From Bradyrhizobium ottawaense (GTDB taxonomy: Bacteria; Pseudomonadota; Alphaproteobacteria; Rhizobiales; Xanthobacteraceae): a stretch of DNA of 64,000 nucleotides. The translations under genes were made by a program, and so were the position numbers. The stretch is from assembly GCF_900099825.1 (NCBI RefSeq), contig NZ_LT629693.1, forward strand, positions 5,281,001-5,345,000, written 5' to 3'. The notes beneath the pieces are model-generated. The model did no database searches, was not told the origin of the DNA, and saw only the letters and a list, made by a program, of their open reading frames with translations. Each line of letters opens with the position of its first letter. Within the stretch, counting starts at the first letter, position 1. Below, piece by piece: positions 43,386 to 51,941 of this stretch.

Positions 43386-43571
43386 GGCTTGCCGAGCCGT
43401 AGCTCGCGGGCAGCGCCCGCCTACGCCCAAGAGGGCTTCGGCGCGGCAGCCTTCACTCGCTTCGCGAGCGAAGGAGGGTGGCTTGCCTAGCCGTAGGTAG
43501 CTCGCGGCAGCGCCCGCCTACGCCCAAGAGGGCTTCGGCGCGGCAGCCTTCACTCGCTTCGCGAGCGAAGG
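43386..43571 (+). repeat. Tandem repeat, two units of about 90 bp
   Basis: Unit 1 (43386-43474) and unit 2 (43480-43571) share GGCTTGCC, GCAGCGCCCGCCTACGCCCA and CTTCACTCGCTTCGCGAGCG almost exactly. Each ends in a palindrome (TCGCTTCGCGAGCGA). Unit 2 touches the 3' end of the tRNA gene. Confidence 0.8.
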
Positions 43572-43572
43572 C

Positions 43573-43648
43573 TGGTGGGCCCGGCAGGACTCGAACCTGC
43601 AACCAGACCGTTATGAGCGGCCGGCTCTAACCATTGAGCTACAGGCCC
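43573..43648 (-). tRNA. tRNA with CAT anticodon (probably tRNA-Ile2, lysidine type)
   Basis: The minus strand folds as a full cloverleaf of 76 nt including encoded CCA. Acceptor GGGCCTG pairs with CGGGCCC, the D arm is GCTCAATGGTTAGAGC, the anticodon loop is CTCATAA and the T arm GCAGGTTCGAGTCCTGC. The CAT anticodon could be elongator Met or Ile2; the acceptor and the loop resemble E. coli Ile2 more. Its 3' end faces the putative island. Confidence 0.9.
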
Positions 43649-43730
43649 CGCCGCAAGCGGCCGCGGGGGAGCGGCCGGCAACGGTGCCGGCATCGTTTAC
43701 AGGCCGGATGGCGATCCGGCAATGCCGGGC

Positions 43731-44714
43731 TTAATCGACCGAAACCCCGGCGAATTCCACCACCTTGCGCCATTTTTCCGTCTCGTCGGCGACCAGTTTG
43801 CCGAACTCGGCGGGGGTCATCGGCTTCGGGATGCCACCGACCTCGGCGAGCCGGGCTACCAGCTTCGGGTCCTTCAGCGCCTCGGCGATCGCCTTGTTGA
43901 GGACGCCGATGATCTCGGGTGGCGTGTCCTTGGGCGCCGAGATGCCGTAGAAGCCGACCGATTCGAATCCGGGCACGGTCTCGGCGATGGCGGGCACGTC
44001 CGGTACGCTGGGCCAGCGCTTCGGCGAGGTGACGCCGAGCGCGCGCACCGAACCGCCTTTGGCCTGTTCCAGCGCCGAGGGCAGGTTGTCGAAGATCAAC
44101 TGCACCTTGTTGGAGATGATGTCGGGAAAGGCGATCGCAGATCCCCGATAGGGCACATGCACCATGTCGCACTTGGTCATCGCCTTGAACAGCTCCGCCG
44201 ACATGTGCACCGAGGTGCCGTTGCCCGACGACGCGTAGGAGATCTTGCCGGGGTTCGACTTGCAATAGTCGATGAACTCCTGAACGGTTTTCACCGGCAT
44301 CGCGTTCGACACCACGAGCATGTTGGTGAGCTGCATGATGCTCGCCACCGGCGTGGTGTCGCGGATGAAGTCATACGGCAGCTTCTTGTACAGCGAGGTC
44401 GAGATCGCGTTGTTGGGAGCGACGAACAGCAGCGTGTAGCCGTCCGGCGGCGAGTTGATCGCCGCGGCGGCGGCGATGTTGCCGCCGGAGCCGGCGCGGT
44501 TCTCGACCACGAACTGCTGGCCGAAATGGTCCGACAGCCACTGGCTCATGATGCGCGCCACGATATCGACCGGGCCGCCGGCGGCGAAACCGATCAGCCA
44601 TTTCACCGGGCGGTCGGGGTAGCCGGCGGCGGAGGCGGGCGTTGTACCGGCCGAGAGGCCGCCAATGAGAGTTAAAATGCAAACCAGCAATGCTTTGCGC
44701 AAATATTCGATCAT
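43731..44714 (-). CDS. Tripartite tricarboxylate transporter substrate-binding protein (TctC/Bug family)
   Basis: The 327-aa product has a signal peptide (LLVCILTLIGGLSAGTTPASAAG) and then the TctC/Bug pattern: YPDRPVKWLIGFAAGGPVDIVARIMSQWLS, VENRAGSGGNIA, DGYTLLFV, VHVPYRG and IFDNLPSAL. Such receptors bind carboxylates in the periplasm; the ligand is unknown. The Met at 44714 has GGGAAG upstream. No TctA or TctB membrane genes lie beside it, which is common for orphan Bug proteins. It is divergent from the TAXI receptor gene. Confidence 0.9.
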   Translation of the reverse strand: MIEYLRKALLVCILTLIGGLSAGTTPASAAGYPDRPVKWLIGFAAGGPVDIVARIMSQWLSDHFGQQFVVENRAGSGGNIAAAAAINSPPDGYTLLFVAPNNAISTSLYKKLPYDFIRDTTPVASIMQLTNMLVVSNAMPVKTVQEFIDYCKSNPGKISYASSGNGTSVHMSAELFKAMTKCDMVHVPYRGSAIAFPDIISNKVQLIFDNLPSALEQAKGGSVRALGVTSPKRWPSVPDVPAIAETVPGFESVGFYGISAPKDTPPEIIGVLNKAIAEALKDPKLVARLAEVGGIPKPMTPAEFGKLVADETEKWRKVVEFAGVSVD

Positions 44715-44824
44715 TAGGCTTCCCGTCATTTTCTTGTTACGCTTGCGGACATGCTTCCATAAATCCCCGCGCTTGCCTACAACCTCGGCTGCGGTCATTC
44801 AGCACGCAACGCTTGAGGCCAACC

Positions 44825-45790
44825 ATGAAACTCGCTCATATTGCCTGGGCCGGCATGCTTCTGCTGGCAAGCGGCGCAGCGGCACAAGATGGAGACAAGG
44901 CCATTACCAAGACCACGATCAGTTTGGGAACGGCGACGCCCGGCGGCGGTTTCCCGCTCTATGGCAACGCCTTTGCCGAAGTCATGAACGCCGCCGATCC
45001 GACACTGTCGATCGAGCCGCGCAACACCAAAGGCTCCAACGAGAACATTCCGCTGCTCGAATCGGGCCAGCTCGATATCGGGCTGGTGGCGGGCGAGCCT
45101 TCCTACGAAGCCTTCATGGGCATCGGGCGGCCGGCCACCAAACTGAAAATTCTCACCGCGATGTATTCCAGCCCCGGCATGTTCGTGGTGCGCGCCGACA
45201 GCCCCTTCAAAACCATCCGTGACCTCGTCGGCCAACCGGTCGCGTTCGGCGCCAAGGGTTCGGGCTTGCCGATCCTGTCGCGCTATATGCTCGACGGCAT
45301 CGGGTTGAAGCAGGATGAGGATTTCAAGTCGATCTATCTCGACCGCGCCGGCGATGGCCCTGCAATGGTGCAGGACGGCCGCGCCGCCGCGCTGTGGGGC
45401 GCCGGCATCGGCTGGCCCGGGTTTGAGGCGATGGCGAAAGCGCCCGGCGGCGCGCGATTCATCGTGCCGGACGCCGGCGAGATCGCGCGCATCCGCGCCA
45501 AACACACGTTTCTCAAGCCGTTGACTGTTCCCGCGAACAGCTACCCGAACCAAACCGCCGCGATCGATTCCTTGGGTTCGTGGAGCTTCATCCTGGTGCG
45601 CGAAAACCTGCCGGATGACACAGCCTACCAGCTGGCCAAGACGCTGCACGGGATCGAAGCCGCGCTGTGCAGGAAGCTGCCGCAGGCCTGCGAGACCACG
45701 GCCGCGAACACCGTCGCCGCCGCGCCGAACGTCGGACTGATCCATCCCGGCGTAATCAAGTATTTGAGAGAGATCGGGGTGGCGAAATAG
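44825..45790 (+). CDS. TAXI-family TRAP transporter solute receptor
   Basis: The 321-aa product has a signal peptide (AWAGMLLLASGAAAQ) and the TAXI pattern: ISLGTATPGGGFPLYGNAFAEVMN, NTKGSNENIPLLESGQLDIGLVAGE and a C-terminal VGLIHPGVIKYLRE. TAXI receptors feed TRAP or similar carriers with amino acids or organic acids. No TRAP membrane subunits are near, so it is an orphan receptor or shares a distant transporter. ATG 44825 directly precedes the signal. Confidence 0.85.
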   Translation: MKLAHIAWAGMLLLASGAAAQDGDKAITKTTISLGTATPGGGFPLYGNAFAEVMNAADPTLSIEPRNTKGSNENIPLLESGQLDIGLVAGEPSYEAFMGIGRPATKLKILTAMYSSPGMFVVRADSPFKTIRDLVGQPVAFGAKGSGLPILSRYMLDGIGLKQDEDFKSIYLDRAGDGPAMVQDGRAAALWGAGIGWPGFEAMAKAPGGARFIVPDAGEIARIRAKHTFLKPLTVPANSYPNQTAAIDSLGSWSFILVRENLPDDTAYQLAKTLHGIEAALCRKLPQACETTAANTVAAAPNVGLIHPGVIKYLREIGVAK

Positions 45791-45842
45791 GGCGAATAGC
45801 GAATGGCGAGTAGCGAATGGATTGCTCCACTCGCTATTCGCC
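45791..45842. terminator. Hairpin between convergent receptor genes
   Basis: GGCGAATAGCGA (45791-45802) pairs perfectly with TCGCTATTCGCC (45831-45842). It begins directly after the stop of the TAXI gene and ends 17 bp before the convergent ABC receptor gene, so it may serve both. The sequence between also repeats GCGAATGG-type words. Confidence 0.6.
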
Positions 45843-45859
45843 ACTTACCATTCGCGCAC

Positions 45860-47083
45860 TTATTTTTTCGCCATCGCGCAGGCCGGATCGATTGGGCCGA
45901 ACGCTTCCTCGCCCGAGATCTTGGCGAGGATCCTGTAGTAGTCCCATGGATATTTGGACTCTTCCGGCGTCTTGACCTGCACCAGCATCAGGTCGTGGAC
46001 CATCAGATTGTCCTCGCGCAGCTTGCCGTTGCGGGAAAAGAAATCCTCGATCGGCTTTTCGCGCATCTTGGCCGCCACCTTGAGCGGTTCGTCGGTGCCG
46101 GCGTCCTTGACGGCGTTAAGGTAGGTCGTCACGGAAGAATAGACGCCGGCCTGCCACATCGTCGGCATCCGGTTCATCTTGGCGAAGTAGCGCTTCGACC
46201 ATTCGCGGGTCTTGTCGTCCATGTCCCAATAGAACGACGTGGTCAGCAATAGGCCCTGCGCAGCCGGCAGCCCGAGCGAATGAATGTCGGTGATCAGCGC
46301 CAGCAGCGCGGCCATTTGCTGCCCACCCTTGAACACGCCGAATTCGGAGCCGGTCTTGATCTCGTTCATGTTGTTTGGCGGGCCGGCGGCGATGCCGATG
46401 ATCTTGGCCTTGGAAGCCTGCGCCTGCAGCACGAAGGACGACAGGTCAGGGGTGGCGAGCGGCGGCTTCACCGAGCCCAGCACCTTGCCGCCATTGGCGG
46501 TGATCACGGTCGAGGCGTCGCGCTCGAGCGAATGACCGAACGCATAATCGTCGGTGATGAAGAACCAGCTGTCGCCGCCGCGCTTCACCACGGCCTGCGC
46601 GGTGCCGACCGCGAGCGCGCGGGTGTCGAACACCCACTGCATCGCGTAAGGTGAACAGTACTTGCCGTGGAAGTCCGCGGTGCCGGTGGAGTGGGTGATG
46701 AACAGCTTCTTCTTTTCGTTGGCAACGTTCTGCACGGCAAGGCCGACCGCCGACACCGGCACGTCCACGATCAGGTCGACCTGATCGACGTCGTACCAGC
46801 GCCGTGCAATGGCGCCGCCGATATCCGGCTTCAACTGATGGTCGCCGACGATCACGCTGATCGGCTTGCCCAACACCCTGCCGCCGAAATCGTCGACCGC
46901 CATTTGCGCCGCCGTCACCGAGCCCTGGCCGGTCGGCGTCGATGCCGGGCCGTTCATGTCGGTGAGCACGCCGATCTTGACCAGATCGTCCGAAACTTGC
47001 GCGAAGGCCGCCGTCGATGCCAGCATCGCGACCGCAAGCGCACCAAGCCTTGATAGATTCCTGGAGTGGTTCCCGGCGAACAT
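45860..47083 (-). CDS. ABC transporter substrate-binding protein (branched-chain amino acid/amide type)
   Basis: The 407-aa product has a signal peptide (LGALAVAMLASTAAFAQ) and a type I periplasmic-binding fold: IGVLTDMNGPASTPTGQGSVTAAQMAVDDFGG, GDHQLKPDIGGAIARRWYDVDQVDLIVDVP, FFITDDYAFGHSLERD. It belongs to the LivK-like group that binds amino acids, amides or aromatics. No permease or ATPase genes are next to it. The Met at 47083 has GGGAGAAGACAGG upstream. Confidence 0.88.
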   Translation of the reverse strand: MFAGNHSRNLSRLGALAVAMLASTAAFAQVSDDLVKIGVLTDMNGPASTPTGQGSVTAAQMAVDDFGGRVLGKPISVIVGDHQLKPDIGGAIARRWYDVDQVDLIVDVPVSAVGLAVQNVANEKKKLFITHSTGTADFHGKYCSPYAMQWVFDTRALAVGTAQAVVKRGGDSWFFITDDYAFGHSLERDASTVITANGGKVLGSVKPPLATPDLSSFVLQAQASKAKIIGIAAGPPNNMNEIKTGSEFGVFKGGQQMAALLALITDIHSLGLPAAQGLLLTTSFYWDMDDKTREWSKRYFAKMNRMPTMWQAGVYSSVTTYLNAVKDAGTDEPLKVAAKMREKPIEDFFSRNGKLREDNLMVHDLMLVQVKTPEESKYPWDYYRILAKISGEEAFGPIDPACAMAKK

Positions 47084-47267
47084 CCTGTCTTCTCCCTGAG
47101 CACGGCACATTGGCCGCGAGTACTTGTTTCGGCGGCTCAAAAGGCGCCGATTGGTCCCATTTGCAACTATTCGAAAGCCCGCGTCAACTTGGCCGGATGT
47201 ATGAGACGGCGGCGGCCGGGTGCCCGGTTCTATTTATTTCCGGTTCGATTCAGGGCATAGGCGGGCG

Positions 47268-48380
47268 ATGACCCCGAACCAGCGCCTGCCAGCTTCGCTT
47301 ACTCCGCTCGATGCGGCGCTGACTGCGTTGCTGGACGGGCTCGGACCGGTGCCGCCGATCGAGCTTTCGCCCCATGAAGCGCTGCGCTGCATTGCGGCCG
47401 AAATGCCGCCGATCGCCGCGCACCCGCCGCACGACATTGCGGCCACCGACGGCTTTGCATTGCGCGCCCGCGATCTCGTCGGCGCGTCCTCCTATTCGCC
47501 GGTGCCATTGGCCGCGGTGCCGGTCTGGGTCGAGGCCGGCGAGGCCATCCCTGGCGGTTGCGACTGCGTGCTGGATTCCGATTCCGTCGATGTCTCGGGG
47601 CCGATCCCACAGGTGGTGGCGGAAGCGATTCCGGGGCAGGGGGTGCGTCGCGCCGGCGAAGATATTGCCGCGGGAAGCCATGTCGTCGAGGCCGGGCGCC
47701 GCGTCGTCGTGCGTGACCTGCTGGTGGCCCGCGCCGCGGGGATCGAGCGGCTAATGGTACGGCGTCCGCGCGTCCACATCGTCAATGTGCCCGGCGGTAC
47801 GGTGACGGCCGATTGGATTACCGAAAGCGCGCGGACCGCGGGCGCCGACGTTGTGACTCTCACAGCGACGGCGCGCGATGCCGGATCGATCGCTGCTATG
47901 ATCGACACCAGCGCCTGCGACTTGCTGCTCGTTGTCGGCGGCTCCGGCGTCGGCAGCGCCGACGCGACCGTGACGGCGTTGGCCGGGCGTGGCGAGGTGT
48001 TCGCGCATGGCATCGCGCTGCAGCCCGGCCGCACCTCGGCGGTCGGCCGCATCGATACCACGCCGGTGGTCGTGCTGCCGGGCGCGCCGGATCAGGCGTT
48101 CGCGGCGTGGTGGACGCTGGCGATGCCCGCGCTCGATCGCCTGTCAGGCCGCCGGCCGCGCAAGACACTGAATCTGCCGCTGGCGCGCAAGATCGCCTCC
48201 GGCGTCGGCATCGCCGAGATCGTGCTGCTCGAACGCGAGCAGGGCGCCTGGCTCACGCTGGCGGCCGGCGAATTGTCGCTCGATGCGATCGCCCGTGCTG
48301 AAGCCTGGCTCGTGGTACCCAGCGGCTCGGAGGGCTTTGCGGCGGGCGCTGATGTCGATGCCTATATGTTGCGGGAGTGA
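47268..48380 (+). CDS. MoeA-like molybdopterin-binding protein
   Basis: The 370-aa product follows the MoeA layout: an N-terminal domain with HEALRCIAAE and TDGFALRARDLVG, PGQGVRRAGEDIAAG, then the molybdopterin-binding MPT domain with VVGGSGVGSADATV and LPGAPDQAFAAW. The key motifs are altered: the usual TGGVS is VGGSGVG, so it may bind Moco without inserting metal. It is one of three MoeA-type proteins within 9 kb. It ends 13 bp before the next MoeA-fusion gene, so both are in one operon. Confidence 0.82.
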   Translation: MTPNQRLPASLTPLDAALTALLDGLGPVPPIELSPHEALRCIAAEMPPIAAHPPHDIAATDGFALRARDLVGASSYSPVPLAAVPVWVEAGEAIPGGCDCVLDSDSVDVSGPIPQVVAEAIPGQGVRRAGEDIAAGSHVVEAGRRVVVRDLLVARAAGIERLMVRRPRVHIVNVPGGTVTADWITESARTAGADVVTLTATARDAGSIAAMIDTSACDLLLVVGGSGVGSADATVTALAGRGEVFAHGIALQPGRTSAVGRIDTTPVVVLPGAPDQAFAAWWTLAMPALDRLSGRRPRKTLNLPLARKIASGVGIAEIVLLEREQGAWLTLAAGELSLDAIARAEAWLVVPSGSEGFAAGADVDAYMLRE

Positions 48381-48393
48381 TAGGAACTTTCGC

Positions 48394-50355
48394 ATGAGCA
48401 AGACGCCGTTGACGAAAAATCCCGCGAAAAATCCTGACAGTGCCGATCAGGACCAGTTCCTGACCATTCTGTCGCGTGAAGAAGCGCTGGCGCGGTTCGA
48501 AGCCGCGCTGTTTCCGCGCGCCGTGCCGCATGAGAGCCGGCTGCTTGCGGAAGCGCTTGGCTGTGCGCTCGCCGAAGACGTGGTGGCACCGATCGACGTG
48601 CCGCCGTTCGATCGTTCCAATGTCGACGGCTTTGCGGTGCGTTCCGCCGATCTGGCGTCGGCCGGAGAGGCCTCGCCGGTGCGGATGATGCTGAACGACG
48701 AGGTCATCGCCTGCGGCGTTGCGCCAATGCGACCGGTGCTGTCGGGGACGGCGACTTCCATTGCCACCGGCGGCCCGGTGCCGCGCGGGGCCGATGCCGT
48801 CGTGATGGTCGAACACACCCAGCCGGCGGGTGCCCGCGCCATCGAGATCCGCCGCGCGGCCTCGCCCGGGCAGTTCGTGTCCTATGCCGGCTCCGACATC
48901 GCACGCGGCGAGGCGCTGCTGCGCGCCGGCACGATCATAGGCTCGCGCGAGATCGGCATGCTGGCCGCCTGCGGGATCGCGCAGGTCGCCGTCGCGCGCC
49001 GGCCGCGTGTCGCCATCCTCTCCACCGGCGACGAACTGGTGCAGCCCGGCCATCCCTTGAGACCGGCCGCGATCTACGACACCAATGGCGCGATCGTCAC
49101 GGCCGCGATCACCGAGAACGGCGGCGAGGCCGAGTTTCTCGGCGCGATCGCCGATGACGAAGCGCTGCTCGAAGCCGCGATGCGCAAGGCGCTCGATGCC
49201 TGCGACATGCTGGTGCTCTCGGGTGGTACTTCGAAAGGCGCGGGTGATGTCTCCCATCGCATCATCGGCCGGCTTGGCCAACCCGGCATCATCGCGCATG
49301 GCGTCGCGCTGAAGCCCGGCAAGCCACTGTGTCTCGCGGTCTGCGACGGCAAGCCGGTGATTATCCTGCCGGGATTTCCGACCTCGGCGATGTTTACCTT
49401 TCACGACATGATCGTGCCGGTGCTGCGGCGGATGGCGGGCCTGCCGCCGCGTTCCGATGCCAAGGTCAGCGCCAAAATCCCGGTGCGGATCGCGTCCGAA
49501 CTCGGCCGCGCCGAATTCGTCATGGTGTCGCTGGTCGAGGGCGCCGACGGGCTGATCGCCTATCCCACCGGCAAGGGCTCCGGCGCCATCACGTCGTTTG
49601 CGCAGGCCGATGGCTTCCTGCGCATCGATGCGCTGGCCGAGCAGTTGCCGGCAGGCGCGCAGGCCGAGGTGACACTGTTCACGCCGCATGTGCGGGTGCC
49701 GGATCTGGTGATTGTCGGCAGCCACTGCACCGGGCTCGATCTCGTGACGGCGCCTTTGGCGCGTGCCGGGCTCGTCGTGCGTTCGATCTCAGTCGGCAGT
49801 CTCGGGGGCCTCGCGGCGGCCAAGCGCGGTGAATGCGATTTCGCGCCGATCCATCTGTTCGACGAGAACACCGAAACCTACAACACGCCGTATCTCGCGG
49901 ACGGGCTTGAACTCGTCTCCGGCTGGCGGCGGATGCAGGGCATCGTGTTCCGCCAGGGCGACCGGCGATTTGAAGGCTTGAGCGCGGAGGACGCGGTGCG
50001 CGCCGCACTCGCGGATCCCGCCTGCATCATGGTGAACCGCAACCAGGGCGCCGGCACGCGCATCCTGATCGACCGCCTGCTCGGCGGTGCGACGCCCGAC
50101 GGCTACTGGAATCAGCCGCGCTCGCATAATGCGGTGGCGGCTGCCGTGGCGCAGCACCGCGCCGACTGGGGCATGACCATTGCGCCGGTGGCGCATGCGT
50201 CAAACCTGGGTTTCATTCCCTTTGCCGAAGAGCATTATGATTTTGCGCTGGTAAAGGCGCGCAAGCAGCGGCCGGCCGTGCAGGCCTTTCTCGACGCGCT
50301 GGCGTCGAACGAAGGCCGCGCAGCGCTGGAGCAGGCGGGATTTCGGCCGGCCTAA
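48394..50355 (+). CDS. MoeA fused to a periplasmic-binding-protein-like domain
   Basis: The 653-aa product has a complete MoeA half (residues 1 to about 425): DRSNVDGFAVRSADL, SYAGSDIARGEALLRAGT, ILSTGDELVQPG, LSGGTSKGAGD, LPGFPTSAMFTFHD. MoeA inserts molybdate or tungstate into adenylated molybdopterin. The C-terminal half (about 435-650) is a PBP-like domain (DLVIVGSHCTGLDLVTAPLA, GAGTRILIDRLLGG, ADWGMTIAPVAHASNLGFIPFAEEHYDF), the type found with ModE-like and molybdate-sensing regulators. It has no signal peptide, so it is cytoplasmic. It may sense or deliver the oxyanion. It follows the MoeA-like gene closely. Confidence 0.88.
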   Translation: MSKTPLTKNPAKNPDSADQDQFLTILSREEALARFEAALFPRAVPHESRLLAEALGCALAEDVVAPIDVPPFDRSNVDGFAVRSADLASAGEASPVRMMLNDEVIACGVAPMRPVLSGTATSIATGGPVPRGADAVVMVEHTQPAGARAIEIRRAASPGQFVSYAGSDIARGEALLRAGTIIGSREIGMLAACGIAQVAVARRPRVAILSTGDELVQPGHPLRPAAIYDTNGAIVTAAITENGGEAEFLGAIADDEALLEAAMRKALDACDMLVLSGGTSKGAGDVSHRIIGRLGQPGIIAHGVALKPGKPLCLAVCDGKPVIILPGFPTSAMFTFHDMIVPVLRRMAGLPPRSDAKVSAKIPVRIASELGRAEFVMVSLVEGADGLIAYPTGKGSGAITSFAQADGFLRIDALAEQLPAGAQAEVTLFTPHVRVPDLVIVGSHCTGLDLVTAPLARAGLVVRSISVGSLGGLAAAKRGECDFAPIHLFDENTETYNTPYLADGLELVSGWRRMQGIVFRQGDRRFEGLSAEDAVRAALADPACIMVNRNQGAGTRILIDRLLGGATPDGYWNQPRSHNAVAAAVAQHRADWGMTIAPVAHASNLGFIPFAEEHYDFALVKARKQRPAVQAFLDALASNEGRAALEQAGFRPA

Positions 50356-50374
50356 AAAAAAGATTGCGCGGGGG

Positions 50375-51511
50375 ATGGGAATGGCGAGACCTCTGTCGAT
50401 TGCGATTGTCGGCGCCGGCATGGGCGGGCTTGCCGCCGCCGCGGCGTTCAGGCGCGTGGGCATCGACGTCACCGTCTACGAGCAGGCGGCGCAATTCGCG
50501 CGGCTCGGCGCCGGCATCCAGATCGGCTGCAACGCCATGCAAGTGTTGCGCGGGCTGGGATTGGAACAAAGACTTCGCGGACAGTCGTTCTATCCGCGCT
50601 CCTGGAACAACCGCGACTGGCGCACCGGTGAAATCAAGTTCGACATGATTTTTGGCGAGAGCGCCGAACAGAAGTACGGCGCGCCCTATCTGCTGGCGCA
50701 TCGCGGCGACCTGCATGCGGCGCTGGCGAGCGCCGTGCCCGACGAATGCGTCAAGCTCAGCCACAGACTGGCCGGGCTGGATGAGACCGGCGATGGTGTG
50801 CGGCTGACATTCGCCAATGGCGTAACCGCGACCGCTGACGCTGTGATCGGCGCGGACGGCGTTCATTCGATCGTGCGTGACATTCTGTTCGGCGCCACGC
50901 CGGTGAGCTTTACCGGGCGCATCGCCTACCGCACGACGTACCCCGCATCCCTGCTTGGCGGCGAGAAAATCGACGACTGCACCAAATGGTGGGGCGAGGA
51001 CCGCCATATCGTCATCTACTACGTCAAGCCGGACCGCAGCGAGATCTACCTCGTCACCAGCCAGCCGGAGCCGGAGTTTCGCATCGAGTCGTGGTCGGCG
51101 AAGGGCGACGTCAGGGAATTGCGCAAGGCGTTCGAAGGTTTCGACCGCCAGGTGGAGCAGGTGCTAGCCGCGTGTCCGGATGTGCACAAATGGGCGATCG
51201 TCGATCGCGAGTCGCTGGCGCACTGGTCGGACCGCAACGTGACGCTGCTCGGCGACGCCTGCCATCCGATGACGCCCTATATGGCGCAGGGCGCGGCGAT
51301 GGCGATCGAGGATGCCGCGGTACTGTCGCGTTGCCTCGACGGCGTAAAGCGCGACGGCGTCGCGAACGCATTCCGCCGCTTTGAGGCCACGCGGAAGGAG
51401 CGGACGGAACTGGTCCAGCAGACTTCGCGCGCCAATAAATGGCTCAGCGGAAAAACCAATGCCGATTGGGTCTATGGCTACGATGCCTGGAACGTTCCGC
51501 TGGCGGCGTGA
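50375..51511 (+). CDS. FAD-dependent monooxygenase, NicC/salicylate-hydroxylase type
   Basis: The 378-aa flavoprotein shows the N-terminal GxGxxG (IAIVGAGMGGLAAAAAFRR), the middle DG motif (AVIGADGVHSIVRD) and the GD motif (VTLLGDACHPMTPYMAQGAAMAIEDAAVLSRCL). Segments CTKWWGEDRHIVIYYV and the end ANKWLSGKTNADWVYGYD closely resemble 6-hydroxynicotinate 3-monooxygenase (NicC). It would hydroxylate an aromatic acid with NADH and oxygen. Its exact substrate is not proven. It lies 19 bp after the MoeA fusion, an unexplained partner. Confidence 0.75.
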   Translation: MGMARPLSIAIVGAGMGGLAAAAAFRRVGIDVTVYEQAAQFARLGAGIQIGCNAMQVLRGLGLEQRLRGQSFYPRSWNNRDWRTGEIKFDMIFGESAEQKYGAPYLLAHRGDLHAALASAVPDECVKLSHRLAGLDETGDGVRLTFANGVTATADAVIGADGVHSIVRDILFGATPVSFTGRIAYRTTYPASLLGGEKIDDCTKWWGEDRHIVIYYVKPDRSEIYLVTSQPEPEFRIESWSAKGDVRELRKAFEGFDRQVEQVLAACPDVHKWAIVDRESLAHWSDRNVTLLGDACHPMTPYMAQGAAMAIEDAAVLSRCLDGVKRDGVANAFRRFEATRKERTELVQQTSRANKWLSGKTNADWVYGYDAWNVPLAA

Positions 51512-51520
51512 GGTACGAAG

Positions 51521-51772
51521 CTATTTGCAGGACGGGCTGACATATTTGTCGATGAAGGCCGCGCCGTCGTGGCGGCGCGCATCGGCTTCCGCAAGTGCAC
51601 GTTGCGCCGCAGCTGGCAGAACCTTTGGCTCCGGCGGCACCTCGACGATCGCATCGCTGCCGGTGAACAGCCGGGCAAGCCGCTGCATTCGCGAGGCAGT
51701 TACCACGATATCCAGGACGAAATTGATCGCCCGGAAGGTGAAGACCACAACGTCCCACAGAAAGTCGATCAT
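51521..51772 (-). CDS. Small protein of unknown function with N-terminal hydrophobic segment
   Basis: The 83-aa product starts MIDFLWDVVVFTFRAINFVLD, an amphipathic or membrane helix, and continues with MQRLARLFTGSDAIVEVPPE and a polar C-terminus. Similar short proteins are, to my memory, common in rhizobia, but the function is unknown. The Met at 51772 has only a weak ribosome site. It converges with the monooxygenase gene. Confidence 0.55.
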   Translation of the reverse strand: MIDFLWDVVVFTFRAINFVLDIVVTASRMQRLARLFTGSDAIVEVPPEPKVLPAAAQRALAEADARRHDGAAFIDKYVSPSCK

Positions 51773-51941
51773 TTGGAATTCTCGATTTCCGCCCGGCGAC
51801 CCCGGAGCGGCGTCCAGTAGTCGTCGCCGGCGGCGACCGGGTTCAACGGCGCCGCCGGCAGATTGCCGGTATGGATGCAGGAAGATTGAGAAGGATTGCT
51901 GCAATTTTGCAGGCGGCCGCCGGATGTGATAGTCGGTTGCG

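Larger units (their letters stand above)
42981..43572. other. Repeat-rich intergenic region before the tRNA gene
   Basis: These 592 bp carry dispersed repeat copy 2 (43255-43364) and two tandem units (43386-43571). No gene is supported. It is the right end of the putative island. Confidence 0.55.

Noticed and set aside
31564..43572. An integrase or transposase gene for the putative island
   Set aside because: I looked at all open frames on both strands and saw no tyrosine or serine recombinase motif and no IS transposase.
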